Assembly (NCBI RefSeq): GCF_050624435.1
Contig: NC_134536.1
Coordinates: forward strand, 9,242,758-9,306,757
Direction: 5' to 3'
Origin: Tenrec ecaudatus
Taxonomy: Eukaryota; Chordata; Mammalia; Afrosoricida; Tenrecidae
Length of the DNA: 64,000 nt
Positions 43,087 to 55,369 of this stretch are shown one piece after another. The notes beneath the pieces were generated by a model. The model ran no database searches. It worked only from the letters and a program-made list of their open reading frames with translations, and was not told the origin of the DNA. The position numbers and the translations under genes were made by a program. The first letter of the stretch is position 1, and the number at the start of each line of letters is the position of its first letter.

Positions 43087-46009
43087 CATCACTTTTCAAG
43101 AAGGCACACCTACATAATCCAAGGACATGAAAACTCTTCCCTCCCCTCACCCCGGCCCGCCCCCGCAGGATAAACACCTGCTATCAGACAAGGCCGTCCA
43201 AAGGAGACTGTGTTGATTCCTCATTCTGCTTAAGGACTGAGCACAAGCTACTGGAGACATCGTTTCACCCTTAAGATGACGCTGACCAATACTTTGCAGA
43301 GAGCTGTTTTCCCCAGCCCCGCCGGGTTCTCCCTGCTGTAAAGGGGTGTAAGGCTCCCGACACACGTAGGAGTCTGAAGGTGTCTGAGCACAGCTACAGA
43401 ACCAAACCACAGCTTGCTCCTGCGGCCCGAGAAAAACTCCCCAGACCAGTTAACCACCAGCACTGCTGAAGGCTAAGAGGACCAAGCATTTATCTGTTTT
43501 TTAAAAACACTCTGTGTCCCCATTAAGGGAAATGAGCCTTTCAATGTTCTCCATGTGGCCATAAACTTCCTGGGTGTGATTCCAAGACAGTCATCAGGAA
43601 TACGTGTCCCAGGCACACTGGAGACACAGGAGGATTTCAGAGTATCAACCCAGAACAGGCAGCTGGCTCTCCATAAATGAAACAACAAACAGGTTCAGTC
43701 GTTGAGCTGCAAGCAGGACATGTGGCAGGGGCAACGTTAGAGGGGAACAAGGGAGAGGGTAGGGCCACCGCCCCTCTCAACTGCAGAGGGGCCCCCCAGC
43801 AAAAGAATGGTGGAGAGAGGGGTCCCCCTTCCCATGCAGGCTTCACCGTGCCCTTGCTCCGAGGGCAGCACTCACAAAACCACTCCTCATCTAACGGAAT
43901 TGCTCAAAGTTGAGCGGAAACCTTTGTCCGCTGTCTGGCCCTTGGTGGGCCCCGTCCTAGCCAGACAGACAGCCCTGCCAAAGCCTCAACACAGACGGAT
44001 GCTGCAGGGGACCGCTACAGTTCTTTTAAAAGCTTCCCTTCTTTTTGCTTAGCTGTTGCAAATGTTTATTCGGTCAAGCACATGCCAACTGAACACTATG
44101 TACGCATGCAACTGAGCGACACCCATTCGGGTGGCGTGAACCTCCGCCCTCTTGTGCGGGTCCTCCCCGTTAACATAACTCTCTGCTGGCTTGACTTACA
44201 CGTGACCTCTCAGGATGGTGTCCTCCAGTTATTCCCGGGGAGGTGATTACATAAAGCAGGACACGGCTGAAGGCAAACATTCATCAGTAGTTAAGCTAAA
44301 AACTACTGTTTGGTTGAAAGGAGACTCCAGGGGATAGTTTGCATTAAGGCAAGAGTTCCAGGAATTATCCAGCCTCAATGCCTCCAGAATGTCTGGGTTC
44401 CACGAGAATGGAAAATTCTTTTTTTCAGAATGGAAAATTCTACTCTGTTCTTTCCCGCCTTTGATCAGGGTTCTCTATTAGGATCATCTTTGGTCACCAT
44501 GTTCAGTTCAGGGAGCCTGGCATTACCCAGCTTTGGGCTCAGGGCACAGCAGTGAGCTAGCTGTCTGTGGAGGTGGTGACCTCTGCCTTCCATTCCTGGC
44601 TCCAGGCTCCCCCTTGATTAATGGAGAGCCCTTCTCCAGTTCCCAAATGCCTTCGTTAGCCGAACGGCTTTCACAATGAACTGATACCCAGGCTCACAGC
44701 GTGCTGGCAGGCTACCTTCAGATGTCTGTCTTAAGTGCCCGGTGCTCCCACTGGTAAGTCGCTTTAAAGAACAGAGGTTCATTTCTCACGGTGCTGGAAG
44801 CTGCAAGTCCACGAATTGGAGTGTTAGTAGTTGACCACTTCCTGGCAGGCAGCCGCCGTTGCATGGCTTGTAAACAGTCCTCACATGAAGTCTGTCTGTC
44901 CGTGCATCTGGGTTGAGTCTACTCTTTTAATAGCCCAGAAGGGATGACGTTTAGAACCCACCCCACGGGGGCATGATCTAACAGGCATAACAGAAATGTA
45001 ACCCATCTCCACAGGGTCATACCCACAGGGATAGGGTCTACGATCTCCACATCTATTTTTCTTTGACGGTGGGGGACACAGATCAACGCAGAACCATGTC
45101 TCCTAGCTCTTGAACATAGAGGGTGGCACTGCCTTCTCCCTGGCGCCAGGCAATGGGGCACAGGCTCGGCATCTCTCATTCACTCTGGATGCGGGGCCAC
45201 AGTATCATCCGGGCCCCCCTTACTTGAATTCCATGACATGCTCTCTTTGTGCCGTTCGATTTTTCTTCCCAGCCCTGCACATTTGATTCTAGTTATAAAC
45301 ATAGCGCCCACGTTTGTCAATCAGAGTCCCTATCACCCTGCTACCACGTCTGTCCATTTCAGGCTCCAAAGTATCTTTAAAATGGACCCCTGACTGCAAA
45401 GTAAGCTCCAGGGGAGGCCCCCTTCCTTCCTGATGTCAACGGAGGCCGCGTCTTAGTCGTGGTTCACGGAAAACATCACTTGGAAACAATTAACTGTAAG
45501 TGTGGATGAAATGAAGAGCAGGCTGTGAGCAATAACCGTGCGTTGTTACAAACTTCCATCAAACTCAGCAACCTATTAGCGGGATTACCCGAGGTTCACG
45601 GAGAAGATGGCGATGTCAACACTGAAGTGTTCTTGCTGAAGCTGCTAATACAACGTGCATCACGAGCCAGAGCTACCCTGCTCAGGGAGAGGGCAGAGGA
45701 AGCGAGCCGGTGCCGTGAGTCTACCAGCAGATCCAGAATCGGGGGCACCTACAAGGCAACATGCTCAAGTTCTTTAGAGAGTAGACTGTATTAGAGAAGA
45801 CAAATCAAAGAGAGGAAGCTGGTTTCGACTAAAATACTGAGGACACATACAACTACGATCCGTGAACACAAGATTGCACATACAAGAGAAGGGGGGGCTA
45901 TGAAACACAGTCCTATAACAACGGAGGAGAAAGGGGATGACTGAAAGCTGGGCGGCAGTAGTGTGACGTTCTTAGACGTCATCATGCAGCAGAATGGTCG
46001 TATACAGAT

Positions 46010-46090
46010 GGGGCTACAAAAGTTCATGGAAAAATTCCATGATCTTTCCCTTCAAATTTTCCACCAACCGTGAAGCTTCATAAGACTTGG
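46010..46090. mobile_element. Possible second palindromic mini-element, degraded
   Basis: GGGGCTACAAAAGTTCATGG and AAATTCCATGATCTTTCCCT, followed by TTTTCCACCAACCGTGAAGC: the same arrangement as the palindrome at 14469 but with mismatched arms. Confidence 0.45.
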
Positions 46091-47193
46091 AAGATTCATG
46101 TGGAAATCTTAGGGGTGATGTCTGCAGTGCCTACAACTTACTTTCAATTAGCTCTACAAAAAAAGAATGCATCCTTGAGCACCAGAGCACAGACTGGCGG
46201 GCAAGTGTCTACGTATGACAGACTAGGAGTTGCTGAATCATACAAGACAAAAATGACAAGCAACATGACCTCGCTTTTACGAAAGAGACAAGAAAGGGAA
46301 AATGTGGCAGGCCCAGGTTGATGAGTGGTCCCCAGGGATGAAGCAGGCGGGGACAGTGGGGCGGACGGGGTGGGGACAAGTGGCCCTGCTCTGAAGAAGT
46401 CGCCTGCCTGTAGCGTCGTGTGTTGCGTGGCAGCTATCTTTACAAGGAGAGCAGCTTCGGGGCTGCCAATGTACAAACCAACTCCTCACGGGACTTGGCT
46501 CCTTGGTTTGGAGGTTTATGGCCATGGCTTCGTGGGACATCAGTCAATTGGCCCAATGATGTGTGCAGTGCTTCCATTCTGCCTAATTCATTCTACCTCC
46601 GAGCCAACAGGGCACCACCACGGGCCTCTAGGCCCCTGCAGGGGCAGAGGGAGACAGGGGAGCGTGCGGAGCATGTGGCAAATGTGTCCTCTGCCCCGAG
46701 GCCAGAAGAACAGAAAGCGCCCGGCTATCACTAACTGAACATACTGACCGAAGAGTCCATGGGAGAATCCCGATGGACAAACAGAATTTCCAATCCTCAC
46801 GGACTTTGGACTTTCTGGAGCCGTGGAGGCTGGATGAAGTCCTGGAACTATGGCCCTGAGACCAGCTTGAAACTTTGAACCTGAACTATCTCCGTCTCCT
46901 AGCGTCTTCTTCAAACGCAGCGGTCCCGGGGTTTAGCTTATCTAGCCAGCTGGGTCTGCTGTGCGCGTGCCGCTCCTCTGGAAGCTGCGGCCATGGGCTC
47001 ACACCGTCAGCCACTGCGAAGATGAGACAGAAACTTTGGGGTGGGGGAAGGGCGGTGAGCTCATGCTCACGGGGGAGGAAGTGTCCAGAGGGGGAGGGCG
47101 GGCATGGCCGCACCAGCCACAGGCAGTCATCGGTGTCGCTGGATGGAGCACCTGCTGGATCGGCACACATCTTGATGTGGACAGGCTCAACCA

Positions 47194-47392
47194 AGACACC
47201 AAACTCACTGCCACCAACTCGATTACAACCCACAGTGACCCCAGAGGGCGGGGAGGACTTTGCACCGTGTGAGTTACGAGACTGCACTCTTGGTGGGAGT
47301 AGACAGCCTCATCTCTCTCCTGGGGTGCAGATGGTGGTTTCAAACTGCTGACCTTGCAGCCCAACACGTAACCACTTCACCACCTGGGCGCC
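47194..47392 (-). mobile_element. AfroSINE
   Basis: Plus strand: ACACCAAACTCACTGCCACC, GATTACAACCCACAGTGACC, GAGTAGACAGCCTCATCTCT, GTGGTTTCAAACTGCTGACC, ACTTCACCACCTGGGCGCC. Confidence 0.9.
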
Positions 47393-47469
47393 CACATATA
47401 TTCTCAATGACAACAAAACATAATTACAGGAGGGGGGTGGGGAGGAAATCCCACTTACTTCACATGAAT

Positions 47470-47645
47470 TCTAAGCCACAGTGACCCTACAGGGCTGAGT
47501 AAGAACTGTCCCATTGGGCTTGCAAGGCTACAACCTTTCGTGGAGAAGCAGACTGCCCCATCTTTCCTTCACAGGGGCTGGTGGGTTCAAACCACTGACC
47601 TTCTGATTAGTAGCAGGTGAGCACTTAAAACACTGCCCCTTAAAT
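47470..47645 (-). mobile_element. AfroSINE
   Basis: Plus strand: AGCCACAGTGACCCTACAGG, AGAACTGTCCCATTGGGCTT, CTGGTGGGTTCAAACCACTG, TTAAAACACTGCCCCTTAAA. Confidence 0.87.
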
Positions 47646-48210
47646 GCTTAGCTAGGCCTCCTTAAAGCAGTCAACAGCGTGGATAACTTTCATGCTTGTC
47701 AATGTGGGGTGCCAACTGTTTCCCCCAAGTCTGCCACGAAATGCTACCAGCAGTGAGTGAAAATACTTATTGGATCAGATTCAGAAAAAGTCATCTGCAT
47801 CTTTTATTAGAATTTCTTGCTAACAAGTGAAAAACACTCTCGTTAGCCCAACTTTGCAATTTTAGGGTGGGCTGCTTTCTTACCGTCTGATAACTAGTTG
47901 GGCGTTGTCTTGTTGAGAATGACTGACATACACATGCCCAGGGCACCTTTTTCCATAGGTGCTTTGGTAGATTTTAAAAAATAAATGTGCAGGAGCATTT
48001 TATTTAACTAAATTGCTAAGTCCATGTTCAATTGACAGGAAGCCTGATTTCTCCAATTTAGGGCTCCTTTCAGACTCTGCTACAATGTTCACCTTTACCT
48101 ACTGTGCCTGGTCTGTGTGACTGTTGACAAGCTTGGACCCTCTGCTCGACCGCTTCCCTGTGCCTCCGTGCATGTGTTCCATGTTGCCCACCCACCGGGA
48201 GGAGCGTTAC

Positions 48211-48372
48211 CTGTTGGTCATCAGGAGTCCATATGCCACACGTGATCTGGCTCTCCAAGTTGATCTCGGATGACCAGTGCCTTTGTCCACTGACAGAACC
48301 AACCAGGACAAATCCGTCGCGATAGGAGATGAGCGCTTGCGTCCCATCGTGGCTCCACGTAAAGTCGCTCAC
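48211..48372 (-). CDS. TULP4: TULP4 exon B: WD40 repeats (residues 44-97)
   Basis: 162 bases, 54 whole codons, phase 0 at both ends. Acceptor ...CCCCAAG|GTGAGC; donor CAG|GTAACG. The peptide starts VSDFTWSHDGTQAL and ends WTPDDQQ. It contains typical WD40 strand pairs (DFTWSHDG, SYRDGFVLVGSV, CGIWTPDD). An RTE LINE fragment lies only about 105 bases upstream of the acceptor (48477-48712), so the intronic sequence near this exon tolerates insertions. The residues are almost identical to the remembered human protein, which argues for strong constraint on the propeller. Confidence 0.96.
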
Positions 48373-48476
48373 CTTGGGGACACACAGAGAGGAGGTCAGC
48401 TTGCCATCCAAATGGGAAAGCCCTGTGAGGGAGGAGGGGGGACGGGAGCACTCCCGGGGGGGAGGCTGGGCTCGCT

Positions 48477-48712
48477 TACTTTGGACAGACACATCATCAG
48501 GGAAGACCGATGCCTAGCGCAAGAGATCATCGTTGGTTAAGAAGAGGGCCAGTGAAAGCTGTCAGCCAGGTGGACAGACACAAGAGCCACGACAATGAAG
48601 TCAAATCAACTACCAATCACGGAGATGGTGCAGGATCACGCAAGGGATTTTGTCGGACACTAAGTGGTCATGAGTCGAAGCCAACACAACAGCCACTGAC
48701 AACAACGGACCC
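48477..48712 (+). mobile_element. RTE LINE 3' end
   Basis: TTACTTTGGACAGACACATC, GAGATCATCGTTGGTTAAGA, GGCCAGTGAAAGCTGTCAGC, then CACTAAGTGGTCATGAGTCG and AAGCCAACACAACAGCCACT. The order matches the 3' terminal part of the RTE copies at 33363 and 53745. It lies 105 bases upstream of the exon B acceptor. Confidence 0.78.
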
Positions 48713-49159
48713 AGGTCATTCCCGTAGGCGTTTTAGGCTAAGATCAAGCTGGCGTTGGAGAGAATACGATCAAGGCACTGGAAAAATGCCCAAGAACAAA
48801 ATGTACAAACCACGTGCCAGCACTGCCATCATACTCCACAGACGTCCCCGTACGAGGGAGGTATTAATCTCCCCCTCCCTCACAACTGTACGGAGGACAC
48901 GGGGGTACCCACGCTCACAGCGCAGCCCCAAGGCCAGTCCCAAGGCCGTGGCTGCAGTGAGTGTCCTTACTGGGCTCGAACAGCTCCTCCCTCACTGCTC
49001 ATCACTCAGCAAAACAGCTAAGCGCAGGTAACATTCAAGATGGGTGAAGCAAGCACAAGTAAATGACGATGCTGAGATGGACACAGAAGAAAGGGACCTT
49101 CCGGCAATGCTATGACACTGTACACACACACACACACACACACAGCACAGTGACAACTA

Positions 49160-49805
49160 CTTCTTGTATATAAACAAATCCCTTATGGGACTGGTTTTCT
49201 GAGTTTGAAGGTTTAGGACCAGAGTCTCATGGGGTAAGTCTGCTAACGGGCACAACAAAGCCAATGAAGTTTGTGTTCTACACCCCAGCTTGATGAGCAG
49301 CCTTTGGGGTCTTAAATGTTTGAGAGAGGCGACCTAAGACACAACTACTGGTCTCTACTCATCTGGAACAAAAGAGTAGGCCCCCAAACCCCAAGACTCT
49401 GAGAAGAAACTAGTCTACAGAACCAGAGCCTCATTTACCCAGAGGCCAGAGCTAGATGACGCCCAGCTGCCACTATCAAGCTTTCTGATCGGGGCCACAA
49501 TGGGTGGGTCCTGGTGTCCTGGGAGAACTTTTTGAAGGAGACCTCCGCTCTGTAAAGCCCTGACTTACTGGACCAGTTGAGACTATGGGCATCACCCACC
49601 CAGACTCTGGAGGGCCCTGAGGTACACTTTACACCTATCACACAAACACTCTCGAGGTCAACCACAGATGAGCCGTGAGCTAAAGAATAGACTTGTCTCA
49701 CAAAAGGAGGACCATGACTTGAGGGAGTCCTGAGTTCCTGGAGATAAGCCCCTCTCAGTACGGCCAGCAATATTCCCTCAACTAAAATGAAAATAAATTA
49801 ATTTT
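49160..49805 (+). mobile_element. LINE 3'UTR-like segment (different from family A)
   Basis: No coding potential. It includes GCCTTTGGGGTCTTAAATGT, GGGCATCACCCACCCAGACT and an A-rich end AAAATGAAAATAAATTAATT. The A-rich 3' end and the phrase TTTGGGGTCTTAAA suggest an L1-type tail. Family uncertain. Confidence 0.5.
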
Positions 49806-49955
49806 TAAAAATCTTACGGAAACCATCACTAGAACATGGGTGTTTTGTGTTATCAAATGTTTTTACTGACATTGAGTCAACTGGTGACGGTTTGGTCTTT
49901 GACTCTGGTTGTGGGAAATGGCATCTCTGGGTGTCCAGTTATTTCTGCTTTCCTA

Positions 49956-50115
49956 AGGAGCCCTGGGTGTCGTGGGCTCCAAGTGGGGCTGCTAACTTGC
50001 AAGACCAGCAGCTTGAAATCGCCAGCCTGTCCACGGGAGAAAGATGTGGCTCTCCGCCCTGTAGAGAGTTAGTCTTGGAAATGCACGGGGCCTTCTGCCC
50101 GGCTCTGGAGGGTTG
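49956..50115 (+). mobile_element. AfroSINE, degraded
   Basis: AGGAGCCCTGGGTGTCGTGG, GGCTGCTAACTTGCAAGACC, GCAGCTTGAAATCGCCAGCC, GGGAGAAAGATGTGGCTCTC. Confidence 0.85.
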
Positions 50116-50825
50116 TCAGGAGCTGGCCTCAGCTCGAGGGGAGTGAGTCTGGTCTGGTTTTGGAGGGGGAAATGTGAACCTTTTGATATTCACGTGGATT
50201 TGCTCGGCTAAGTGTGCAAGGTTTCTGTGTCTGTGTTCGTGAGTTAACCAGACCGAGCAGCGTCCTTCTGGAGCTGTTATCAGGGTTTTGCTGACCTATC
50301 AGAAGAGCTGGAGCCCAAGCCCTCTTTTTCCATTTCTGAAAGAATCTATAAATTACGGCAATCCCTTGCTTAAGAGGTTGGCAGAACATGCCTATAAAAC
50401 CATCTGCCTCTATTTTTTATTTCAACTTCTTCAGTAGTTTTGGTACTAGCTAGTCTTTCACACTTTTTCTTTCTTTTTGAGTCGGTTCTTACGGTTACAT
50501 CTGTAGTTTAGGAACCTGTCCAATTCAAGTCCCTTCACAAAACTGTTCGCAAGTAGTTGTTGCAAGTATTTCTGTATTATCCTCGGACAGCTCGGCTTGA
50601 TTCACATGCTCATGTGCAATGAAAGACTGCTCTCAGCAGTTAATCTACTCTCGTTCTTGGTCCCAAGCAACCAGCGACCTGATTTCTCACACTACTTGCT
50701 TGTTCTAGAACATGGGTCCCTGGACTTATTTGCCCTACTGCCCGCTTTTCAGAAAGGAAAACAAACAAAAAATCACCCAGCACCTCTGTTGGCAATTAAA
50801 AACTTACGTATGATCAAAATGCAAA

Positions 50826-51000
50826 CGCAATCACCATGAATCGATTCTGACTCACGGTGAGCCTGCAGGACAGAGAACTCCCTCTAAGGGTTTCCAAGAC
50901 CACTGTGGCTCTTGACACAAGTAGCACGCCTCTCCTTCCCCCCTCGGAGCAGCTGCTACGGCAAACTGCTGCCTTTACGGTTAGCAGCCCAGTGTGGGCT
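50826..51000 (-). mobile_element. AfroSINE
   Basis: Plus strand: AATCACCATGAATCGATTCT, GACTCACGGTGAGCCTGCAG, CGGAGCAGCTGCTACGGCAA, TTTACGGTTAGCAGCCCAGT. Confidence 0.85.
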
Positions 51001-51316
51001 GGCAGGAAATGCTACCTCAGGTGGGTCTGAGAAGAAGACCAGAAAAGAGGGGGAGCTTTCTTCGATGCCAACGGCACGCCTGGCATTTCCATGGCATTTC
51101 TCTTCAACTCCCAGCAAGGTTAGCAGAGGGCGTGGGCTCCGTCTCTTCTTCCTCGTTTCGCTCCATGGAGGTAAGCAGAACGTGACGAGGGCTCACCACC
51201 TCTATAGAAACAAACTCATGTGCACAAAAGAAGACTGTTCTGTTTTTACAGAGTTGCGTTTGTCTTCTGTGATCAGGCACCACATGGGACCTCAGTCCCT
51301 CCCCACAAACAAACAA

Positions 51317-51512
51317 AATCCAAACTCACTGCCATTGTGGCAACTGTCCCTCACAGCGAACCTACAGGACAGGGCAGAAGTGCCCCTGTGGTCTCCGAGA
51401 CTATGGCTCTTTTTGGAAGCAGAAAGCCTCATCTTTCTCTTGTGGAGTGGCTGGTGGTTTTGAACTGCAGGCCTATGGTTAGCAGGCCAGCACGTCACTG
51501 GGGTGCCTCAGC
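51317..51512 (-). mobile_element. AfroSINE
   Basis: Plus strand: ATCCAAACTCACTGCCATTG, GGACAGGGCAGAAGTGCCCC, AGAAAGCCTCATCTTTCTCT, GTGGCTGGTGGTTTTGAACT, GGTTAGCAGGCCAGCACGTC. Confidence 0.9.
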
Positions 51513-51610
51513 CTACAGATGGCTCAGCCTGAGTCAGAAGGGACTCAGCAGACATCAACAGTGGGCATGGCTCTCTTCATTCTTTGTGATTTAATGTAAC
51601 TTGGTATTAG

Positions 51611-51612
<2 letters not shown>

Positions 51613-51647
<35 letters not shown>

Positions 51648-51738
51648 GCTGAGACATGCCAGGGTGTGCGTGTGTGTGTGGAGGCTGAGACATGCCAGGG
51701 TGTGTGTGTGTGTGTGGGTAGAGGCTGAGACATGCCAC

Positions 51739-51793
<55 letters not shown>

Positions 51794-51815
51794 GCTGAGA
51801 CATGGCTCCTCAGTC
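51613..51815 (+). repeat. Compound (TG)n microsatellite with a repeated spacer
   Basis: (TG)n runs at 51613-51646 and 51740-51791 and shorter ones between, separated by copies of AGGCTGAGACATGCCAGGGT. The phrase GCTGAGACATG occurs four times. Confidence 0.93.
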
Positions 51816-52558
51816 ACCTACGGAGAGGCCGCCACAGGAAACCCTGGAGGACCCAGGTTTCTGAATCGCAATTCCATCACATCCCCAGGACGGAAGCCCC
51901 TGGCTCTGACGTGTGTCCTGAAGAAGTAGAGCCACTCACAGGGCATCCCCGCCCACCCCCCTTTCTTAGTCTACCCCCTCCCCCAGTTGGTGGGAGAAAA
52001 GAGCTGTGAGCCAGGAGACTCTAAAAATAGATGGCTGCACAGGGCCCCTCATGATGGTTGGCTTCCTCCTGGTGAAGACAAATCTGTCCCGGAAAGGAAG
52101 TGAGACCCACAGGGGCCCCACTAATTGAAAGCCCACAGACTACAGAGAGCGTGAAAACCCTTGCTTGGCCAGCAGGTGGCCAGACGCCATCGCACAGGCA
52201 GCCCGGCGGGAAGCAGGAGGCGCTCAGCGCTTACAAAACGGGGGAATGCCTCTGGAAGGCACAGGGCCGGAAGAGCCAGCAGCGCTGCCGAGGTCCAACG
52301 TGCACGGGTGACCACACACCGAACTATAAAGAGCCCTCTCACAGATGGAGCTGAGCCAGGCAGCACTCCCTCACCCTGCACACACCGAGGGGCACCGATG
52401 ATGACCTGGACCCCTCCTTTGCACACAGCGCCCCAATGGGAGGAGGGAGAGGCGGGTGCTAACTGCAGTTGTCCCCACCCCTCTGTGTTCCCAGAGACTC
52501 TCTGGGGCCTGGAGGCAGGTGTTTTTCTAGTGTGCTCGGCCTCCCCAGTCCCACGCAC

Positions 52559-52687
52559 CTGGGCCCCTCGGTCGTTGACCAGCTCCACAGACCACCGGCC
52601 TTCGTACTGAATCCACACGAATATCCCGCCGTCTGCGTCACATGTGGCCAGTTTCTGGTAGGGCTCGTTCCACCTCACCAGCACAAC
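52559..52687 (-). CDS. TULP4: TULP4 exon A: first WD40 repeat region (residues 1-43 of the part seen)
   Basis: 129 bases, 43 whole codons, phase 0 at both ends. The acceptor is a pyrimidine tract ending CTTCCAG before GTTGTGCTG; the donor is CAG|GTGCGT. The peptide starts VVLVRWNEP and contains the WD-type strand KLATCDADGGIFVW, then YEGRW and NDRGAQ. It forms an early blade of the N-terminal propeller, a protein-interaction platform. The human protein, as remembered, has about 84 residues before this point; no matching exon was found between 52688 and 64000, so the upstream exon lies outside. The intron separating it from exon B is about 4.2 kb. Confidence 0.95.
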
Positions 52688-53744
52688 CTGGAAGAGACCA
52701 AGACGGGAAATCGCAGCCATCAGACCTCACCAAGCTGAATGCAGTGGAGCCAAGTCGGTCCAGGGACACGCATGCCCGTGGTCGTAGGGTGGTGTGGGGC
52801 TGACTGGGCACCGTTTCCTCCTGAGGGGCATGAAGTCCCATGAGTCATAGCCGACTGACTGAAGGGTAACTGGTAGTCTAAGGACAAGGTTGAGAGTGTG
52901 GGGAGTCCATGGTGGGGACTCGCATAGGAGAGTATCTCATGGAGCCAGTTCCATTGTGACCCAGCTACATAATAGCAGACACCTGCGCAGAAAAGAAATC
53001 ACGGCACAAAGTCGCCCATGGCTGCACAGAACGCGCAGCCCCTGGCTCACCTGTCCCCAGCCCCTGCCTCTTGGTGGCAGCACATGCAAGGCCCCTGGTC
53101 AGATGGGATATACGTCTCCCCAAAACCCACGGGGTACTTTCACCAGGACGTTCCGTGCAGAGAAAGAGAGGGGTGGCTCCTATTGAGCTTCGTTTTCTTC
53201 TAGGAGTAAAAAAATGTCGACTTTTTTTGTCCCCCTCTTCCCCCCCCCATTGTCCCCACTACCTCATTTCCTTCGTAGTTCAGTGTGTCATCATGGTCAA
53301 TTTGTGTGTGTGTTTGGGGGCGGGGGGGTCACACAGTCAAAATGTTTACACTGTCTAGGATTTATCACAGAAAAAGGGCAAAGACATTATAAGCTTCAAA
53401 AATGTCAGGCATAGGAGAACTTAGGTTTATAAATGGAAAAGGTCCGAGCAGACAAGTCGTGTAGGTTTTACCCACCGGAGTGACGGTTCCCTCACTTAAG
53501 GAACAGGGGGCGCTCTGGGCCGTAGTCTGTGTGTGGGATCGGGCAAGCCCTGTCGCCTGCTTCGCCACAGGAGTTGGTGCACAAGCCCACACGGAGGACA
53601 GAAAAATACAGGTGGGAGCGAGGGGGAGAAACGGTGCCCAGGGTGGTGGGCAGAAACCCCAACCTGTGTCATGCTAAGTGGGAGGAGCTGGAGCCTCTGC
53701 CTTCAGACATGAACAGCCCGTTCACAGACACAGAGGGAGAACCA

Positions 53745-54555
53745 TAGAATCGTTCCAAGAGGATACACGTCAAAAGCATGTGCCAGGGCTGCACCTTTTC
53801 ACCATACGGATCCCAGCAGTCTGTACACTAAGCGAATCATCCGAGATGCTGGGCTAGAGGCAGAAGAACTTGGCATCGGGTGGAGGAGGGCTACGCTGAG
53901 GCACTACCTGGCTTGCTGAAAGCAACGGGGCTTGAAGCATTTACTGGTGAAGGTCAAAGGCCACAGTATGGGTTATATTCTCCTAAGTGTTCCAATCAGT
54001 AGGGACTATGTGGGGACCCTATGGAAGCTGCCAGGGTCTCCTGTCCCATGGCCGACAATCCCCATGGAAACAAGCCGTCCCCAACCCCGACAACGTGTGG
54101 CCCTGGGCAGATCTGCCAAGAAACACCTGTTTAAGGAACCAAAGAGCAGGGATGCCCCTCGGAGGACTAAGGTGAACTGGACCCACCCCATGGTATTTTC
54201 AATCACCTCAACTGCAGGGGGCAAGAGAGAGCGCGAATAAGGAGGGTTGAAGAATGATGGATGATTTTGAAGGATGGTGTTGGAGAAGGAAACGCAATAT
54301 ACCATGGACTGCCAGCAGAACATCAAGTTTGTCTGGGGAGGCCACATGACTAGAACGTTCCCCAAGCAAGGAGGGCGAGACTCCGAAGACTGAGGGCGGG
54401 AAGGCCTCGGCGCTTGGGGAGGCGGAGGCCGGCAGAGACTAGGGAAGCCGCTTAGTCACAATGGCGGACAGGAGCGCAGGCTTCCGCTCTGCCAGGCCTG
54501 GCGTCACCACGAGGCTGAGCTGACAGGAACCGTCGTCGTCATCATCATCAAACTA
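53745..54555 (+). mobile_element. RTE LINE relic, reaches the 3' end
   Basis: GCCAGGGCTGCACCTTTTCA and CACTAAGCGAATCATCCGAG match the RT region (C-x-L-S-P, Y-A-E-x-I-I-R). Downstream are CCATGGTATTTTCAATCACC and AATATACCATGGACTGCCAG, then a 3' end GGAACCGTCGTCGTCATCAT. Frames are broken, with internal deletions. Confidence 0.82.
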
Positions 54556-55132
54556 TCCATACAGCGCTCCTGCGACCTGAGAGCGGGGTTATGTCACTCC
54601 TGTCTACTCTCAGAATGCCGGACTTAATCAGCTAATGAAATCCCCCGAGAACTTGGGGTTCTTGTCAACTTGAGAGGCTGGTTTTTAAGGTCTACTGTAT
54701 GATATAAACTAGAAAACGATGCTAACGGCTGATTGCGAAGGACTCCCCACACTCCACCCCACTCCCAGACTCCTTTCCCCACCAAACCTTTACTGCAACA
54801 TTCCAACCAACATGGAATTCCATGACTTCTAGAAGCTACACAGTGGGCACACCACTACGATGAGGTCCCTACATCTGCCCCCAATGTAGGAGAGGCCCTG
54901 GGCAGGCTCTCACAAAGTCGGCCTGGACAGAGGTCTCCAGCCAGCCCTGGTCTAGGACACTCGATGGCATGTCAGCACTTGTGGCAGACTGCAGATAACA
55001 CAATCCTGAAGTATTCCTAAATGAAATGATTCACCCATCTGAAATGCAGAAAGGCCTATGGCTCTTTCCAAAGATTGAAAAACTGACAAAAGCTGCGAAG
55101 TTTCACGGTGCTTGGGGGGGATGTGGTGGTGG

Positions 55133-55133
55133 T

Positions 55134-55168
<35 letters not shown>
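55133..55168 (+). repeat. (GT)n microsatellite
   Basis: About 17 GT units following a (GGT)n stretch; an AfroSINE piece starts at its right end. Confidence 0.95.
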
Positions 55169-55172
<4 letters not shown>

Positions 55173-55300
55173 CACTGGGCTGCAGGCAGAAAGGCGGGTG
55201 GTTCAAAGCCACCAGCTGCTCTACACGAGAAAGCCAGGCAGCCGCTTCCCTCGAGTTTCACCACCTTGGCAACCTGACCAAGCAGTTCTCTTTCGTATCA
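55165..55300 (+). mobile_element. AfroSINE, partial
   Basis: ACACTGGGCTGCAGGCAGAA, GGTGGTTCAAAGCCACCAGC, CTGCTCTACACGAGAAAGCC. The first box and the 3' end are lost. Confidence 0.8.
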
Positions 55301-55369
55301 TTTCCTAGAGGTCAGAACCTACCTGAGGGCAGTGGTTTATAAAATGTAATTTCAATCTTTTACGTCTTG

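Larger units (their letters stand above)
42645..48210 (-). other. TULP4: TULP4 intron B-C
   Basis: 5566 bases. AfroSINEs at 42900-43086 (+), 47194-47392 (-) and 47470-47645 (-); a palindrome-like relic at 46010-46090. 44740-45250 resembles an old mammalian LTR relic (TCACGGTGCTGGAAGCTGCA, GGGATGACGTTTAGAACCCA) but is not assignable. 43100-44700, 45300-46000 and 46100-47190 show nothing I recognise. Confidence 0.8.
48373..52558 (-). other. TULP4: TULP4 intron A-B
   Basis: 4186 bases. It contains an RTE fragment (48477-48712), a (CA)n run (49122-49142), a LINE-tail-like segment (49160-49805), three AfroSINEs (49956, 50826, 51317) and a compound TG microsatellite (51613-51797). 51800-52550 holds nothing recognised. 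Confidence 0.83.

Noticed and set aside
51545..51817. His-Thr and Val-Cys repeat frames
   Set aside because: Translation of (CA)n/(TG)n microsatellite.
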